Positions 62,295 to 64,000 of a stretch of DNA of 64,000 nucleotides are shown one piece after another. The stretch covers positions 1 through 64,000 of the forward strand of contig JAJEDE010000009.1 in the NCBI GenBank assembly GCA_022821645.1, written 5' to 3'. This stretch comes from Chloroflexota bacterium (GTDB lineage Bacteria > Chloroflexota > UBA11872). Every line of letters starts with the position of its first letter. Within the stretch, counting starts at the first letter, position 1. The position numbers and the translations under genes were made by a program. The notes under the pieces were generated by a model. It saw only the letters and a list, made by a program, of their open reading frames with translations. It was not told the DNA's origin and ran no database searches.

Positions 62295-64000
62295 TCATCG
62301 CAGCAATTCAGTGATGCCTCTGGGCATAGCAAATTTCCCGCACTCGATAGGATCGCAGAAGGCACTAGTTCTTCTCCTCAATTCTCTTTCGAGGAGCCTT
62401 ACATAGCGTCGATGCAGCTTGTAGTCATCCGCCGGGAGGAGTTTTCCAAGCCAGACCAGAAAATGATCTAACCCTTGGTTACGTACGTCACTGTTCTCCA
62501 ATGTTCTGATGATTCGATCACAGGCTGTGAGCAAGTCCTTATCGCCTAAACCTCGTATGCAATCAGTCAACACATCGGTCCTTTCTTGATCCAAAGGTTC
62601 TTGTGCAACTGAGACCACTAGAGCTGCAATCCTGCTATCAGTATGATCAAATGTATCAGGAATCGGCAAAACCAAGTTCTTGGATGGTTGATGACCACGC
62701 TCGGCCAAGAGTGCAAGACCAGGCAATAGCGATTCCTGCCCCTCCCGCGTCGAAGAGAATGAGAATGCTTTGCACAATATGTCCACACCAGCCTCGCTTA
62801 TTCGTCGCGGACCTCCATAGGCGGCTAACTGAAAGTCACTTTCCCTTATGACGCGAAATAGACGTTCGATATCTTCATGCTTTGAAGATTCATCCAGTTG
62901 GTTTATGACAACTTCAATGGGTACAGTTGAATCGGACAATAGGTCTGTCAGAAGCACTTCTAAACGGCGAGTGTCAACTAAGGGTTTAGGCTTGTGGCCG
63001 CGGTGATAATAGGTGAATGAATACCCAATTAGACGCGTTATTATCATGGCGGATACAAATGATCTTGATCTACCTGGTTGGATGCGATCACGCAGCTGTA
63101 TGAGTCTGTGCAATTGAGATGTGTCGTTCGAGTTTGCATGGTAAATAGGCCATAGTGATAACGTTGTTGGAAATCCTGTGTACGCGATTCTTGAATCGAA
63201 AGGCAAGCGTTCGTCCGTCATCCCGAGCAAATCGTCCTCTGTGACGCCGGACTTGGCCCAGCGATCCTCGGCCTTCATCCAGTCATTTATGTCGCCAAGT
63301 TCGCCATGTTTGGCCCTGGCTGCCATAGCTACCAAGTCAGAACTCTTGGTACACATTTTTATGCAGGCCGCTAATGGCCAAGGAAGCTGCCAATACCAAC
63401 GGAATGTGAGGCTGTCTGGTTCCTGTTGAACAATGGCAGCGATATCGAGGAGTTCCGCTGCCAAAACGTGTCGAGTGGGATTCTGTAGAAATCGTGCTGC
63501 TGACCGCACCATTTCCCATGTTGGATGAGCACTCTTGGTCGAAGGGATTCGTTGAAGATCCTTTGACCATAGTGAGTCGTCGCCAACTCGGTGAGAACTA
63601 GCGAATCCAAGATAGGTTTGGTCGAGGATTCCTATTTGGCGTCTGGGATGAAACGGATCACCCATTAATGCCTTTATTATGGCATGTTTGTAGCGCTCCT
63701 CGTCATCCTGGGATTCCATCGTTGAATGAGGTCTAGTAAGGCGTCCAGAAGCGTACGGCACGCTCATCGATACAATCTCGCGCAGACGCTCGAACGACTC
63801 GGTCGGAACCAAGTCAAGGAGCTTGTCCGTAGCCCAATCGCCCATTCCGAAGTTTCGGGTCGCTTCCAGGACTTTCGCTTGCCTATCCACCTTCTTAGGC
63901 CAGTATTGCATGGCCATTGCTTCTGCCCAAGACAACCCGACCGCTACAAGATTTAGTAGACAGTTCCAGGCGTTCAGTTGAAGGCGAATTCGCTCATCGT
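62295..64000 (-). CDS. Large helical protein, partial at window edge
   Basis: At least 567 residues, the C-terminal part of a longer protein: a TTG start could be drawn at 63935, but the frame is open to 63998 and encodes 'RIRLQLNAWNCLLNLVAVG' without a stop, so the true start is probably outside the window. The sequence is mostly helical and charged, with no catalytic motif or domain I recognise. Codon use and base composition are visibly AT-richer than the neighbours. This could be the C-terminal part of a STAND/large helical ATPase as found in defence loci, but that is only a guess. Confidence 0.7.
   Translation of the reverse strand, partial: DERIRLQLNAWNCLLNLVAVGLSWAEAMAMQYWPKKVDRQAKVLEATRNFGMGDWATDKLLDLVPTESFERLREIVSMSVPYASGRLTRPHSTMESQDDEERYKHAIIKALMGDPFHPRRQIGILDQTYLGFASSHRVGDDSLWSKDLQRIPSTKSAHPTWEMVRSAARFLQNPTRHVLAAELLDIAAIVQQEPDSLTFRWYWQLPWPLAACIKMCTKSSDLVAMAARAKHGELGDINDWMKAEDRWAKSGVTEDDLLGMTDERLPFDSRIAYTGFPTTLSLWPIYHANSNDTSQLHRLIQLRDRIQPGRSRSFVSAMIITRLIGYSFTYYHRGHKPKPLVDTRRLEVLLTDLLSDSTVPIEVVINQLDESSKHEDIERLFRVIRESDFQLAAYGGPRRISEAGVDILCKAFSFSSTREGQESLLPGLALLAERGHQPSKNLVLPIPDTFDHTDSRIAALVVSVAQEPLDQERTDVLTDCIRGLGDKDLLTACDRIIRTLENSDVRNQGLDHFLVWLGKLLPADDYKLHRRYVRLLERELRRRTSAFCDPIECGKFAMPRGITELLR

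Noticed and set aside
62031-62471. Plus-strand gene after the lipoprotein
   Set aside because: Has some coding-like hydrophilic sequence but no ribosome site or family, and its end overlaps the convergent partial gene; left unassigned.

Overview
The window is a GC-rich bacterial chromosome segment, most likely from Chloroflexota (Dehalococcoidia/SAR202-like or a related free-living or sponge-associated lineage). This is inferred from the gene mix, not from a marker gene: DUF4012, DUF2723, proteins with a repeated 'F..GG...G.P' surface domain and an 'FQRGVMH...GLLLGD' motif, a MoxR/DUF58/VWA operon, Fn3/zincin and LRR lipoproteins, and Gfo/Idh, amidohydrolase and SMP-30 catabolic genes. Genes are tightly packed and many successive genes overlap by GTGA, ATGA or TGATG.

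Region by region: (1) 0.1-1.4 kb: an intergenic repeat and a UPF0261 protein. (2) 1.5-9.9 kb (minus): a surface-glycan operon of sugar transferase, DUF4012 protein, lipoprotein, surface-domain protein, putative glycoside hydrolase, DUF2723 membrane protein and an anchored protein. (3) 10-16.3 kb: an orphan 87-aa gene with a strong palindrome, a GMC oxidoreductase/subunit-3 pair, a LiaF-like protein, an aldo/keto reductase and a CCA-adding enzyme. (4) 16.3-24.2 kb (minus): a MoxR-DUF58-VWA-VWA operon. (5) 24.4-30.6 kb (minus): housekeeping genes recN, nadK, tlyA, hisB, hisD, dtd and a zinc-ribbon protein. (6) 30.8-38.7 kb (plus): a zinc-ribbon membrane protein, a MidA-like methyltransferase, an AspA-type lyase and an ABC exporter with a duplicated permease pair; the second copy keeps only the last codons of its ATPase. 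(7) 38.9-44.4 kb (plus): a second polysaccharide cluster (methyltransferase, GT4, GME-like epimerase, O-antigen ligase-like protein, GT2). (8) 44.4-54.6 kb: an accessory region with a sulfatase, LRR lipoproteins, tRNA-Leu, a frameshifted Fn3/zincin gene, a TolB-LRR fusion, an LRR remnant, a NYN nuclease beside a tandem repeat, and a DUF4386-like protein. (9) 54.8-61.4 kb (plus): a sugar or cyclitol catabolic cluster (two Gfo/Idh dehydrogenases, two amidohydrolases, DegT aminotransferase, SRPBCC, SMP-30 lactonase), then a lipoprotein. (10) 62.3-64 kb (minus): an AT-richer gene running off the window edge.

The two glycan clusters and the sulfatase suggest active building and processing of cell-surface polysaccharide; the 54.8-61.4 kb cluster suggests use of modified sugars. 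No CRISPR array, transposase, integrase or complete phage module was seen. The observations most worth following are the half-deleted duplicated ABC exporter, the glycan operon with its surface-domain proteins, the repeat/NYN pair, the decayed island beside tRNA-Leu, and the incomplete gene at the right edge.
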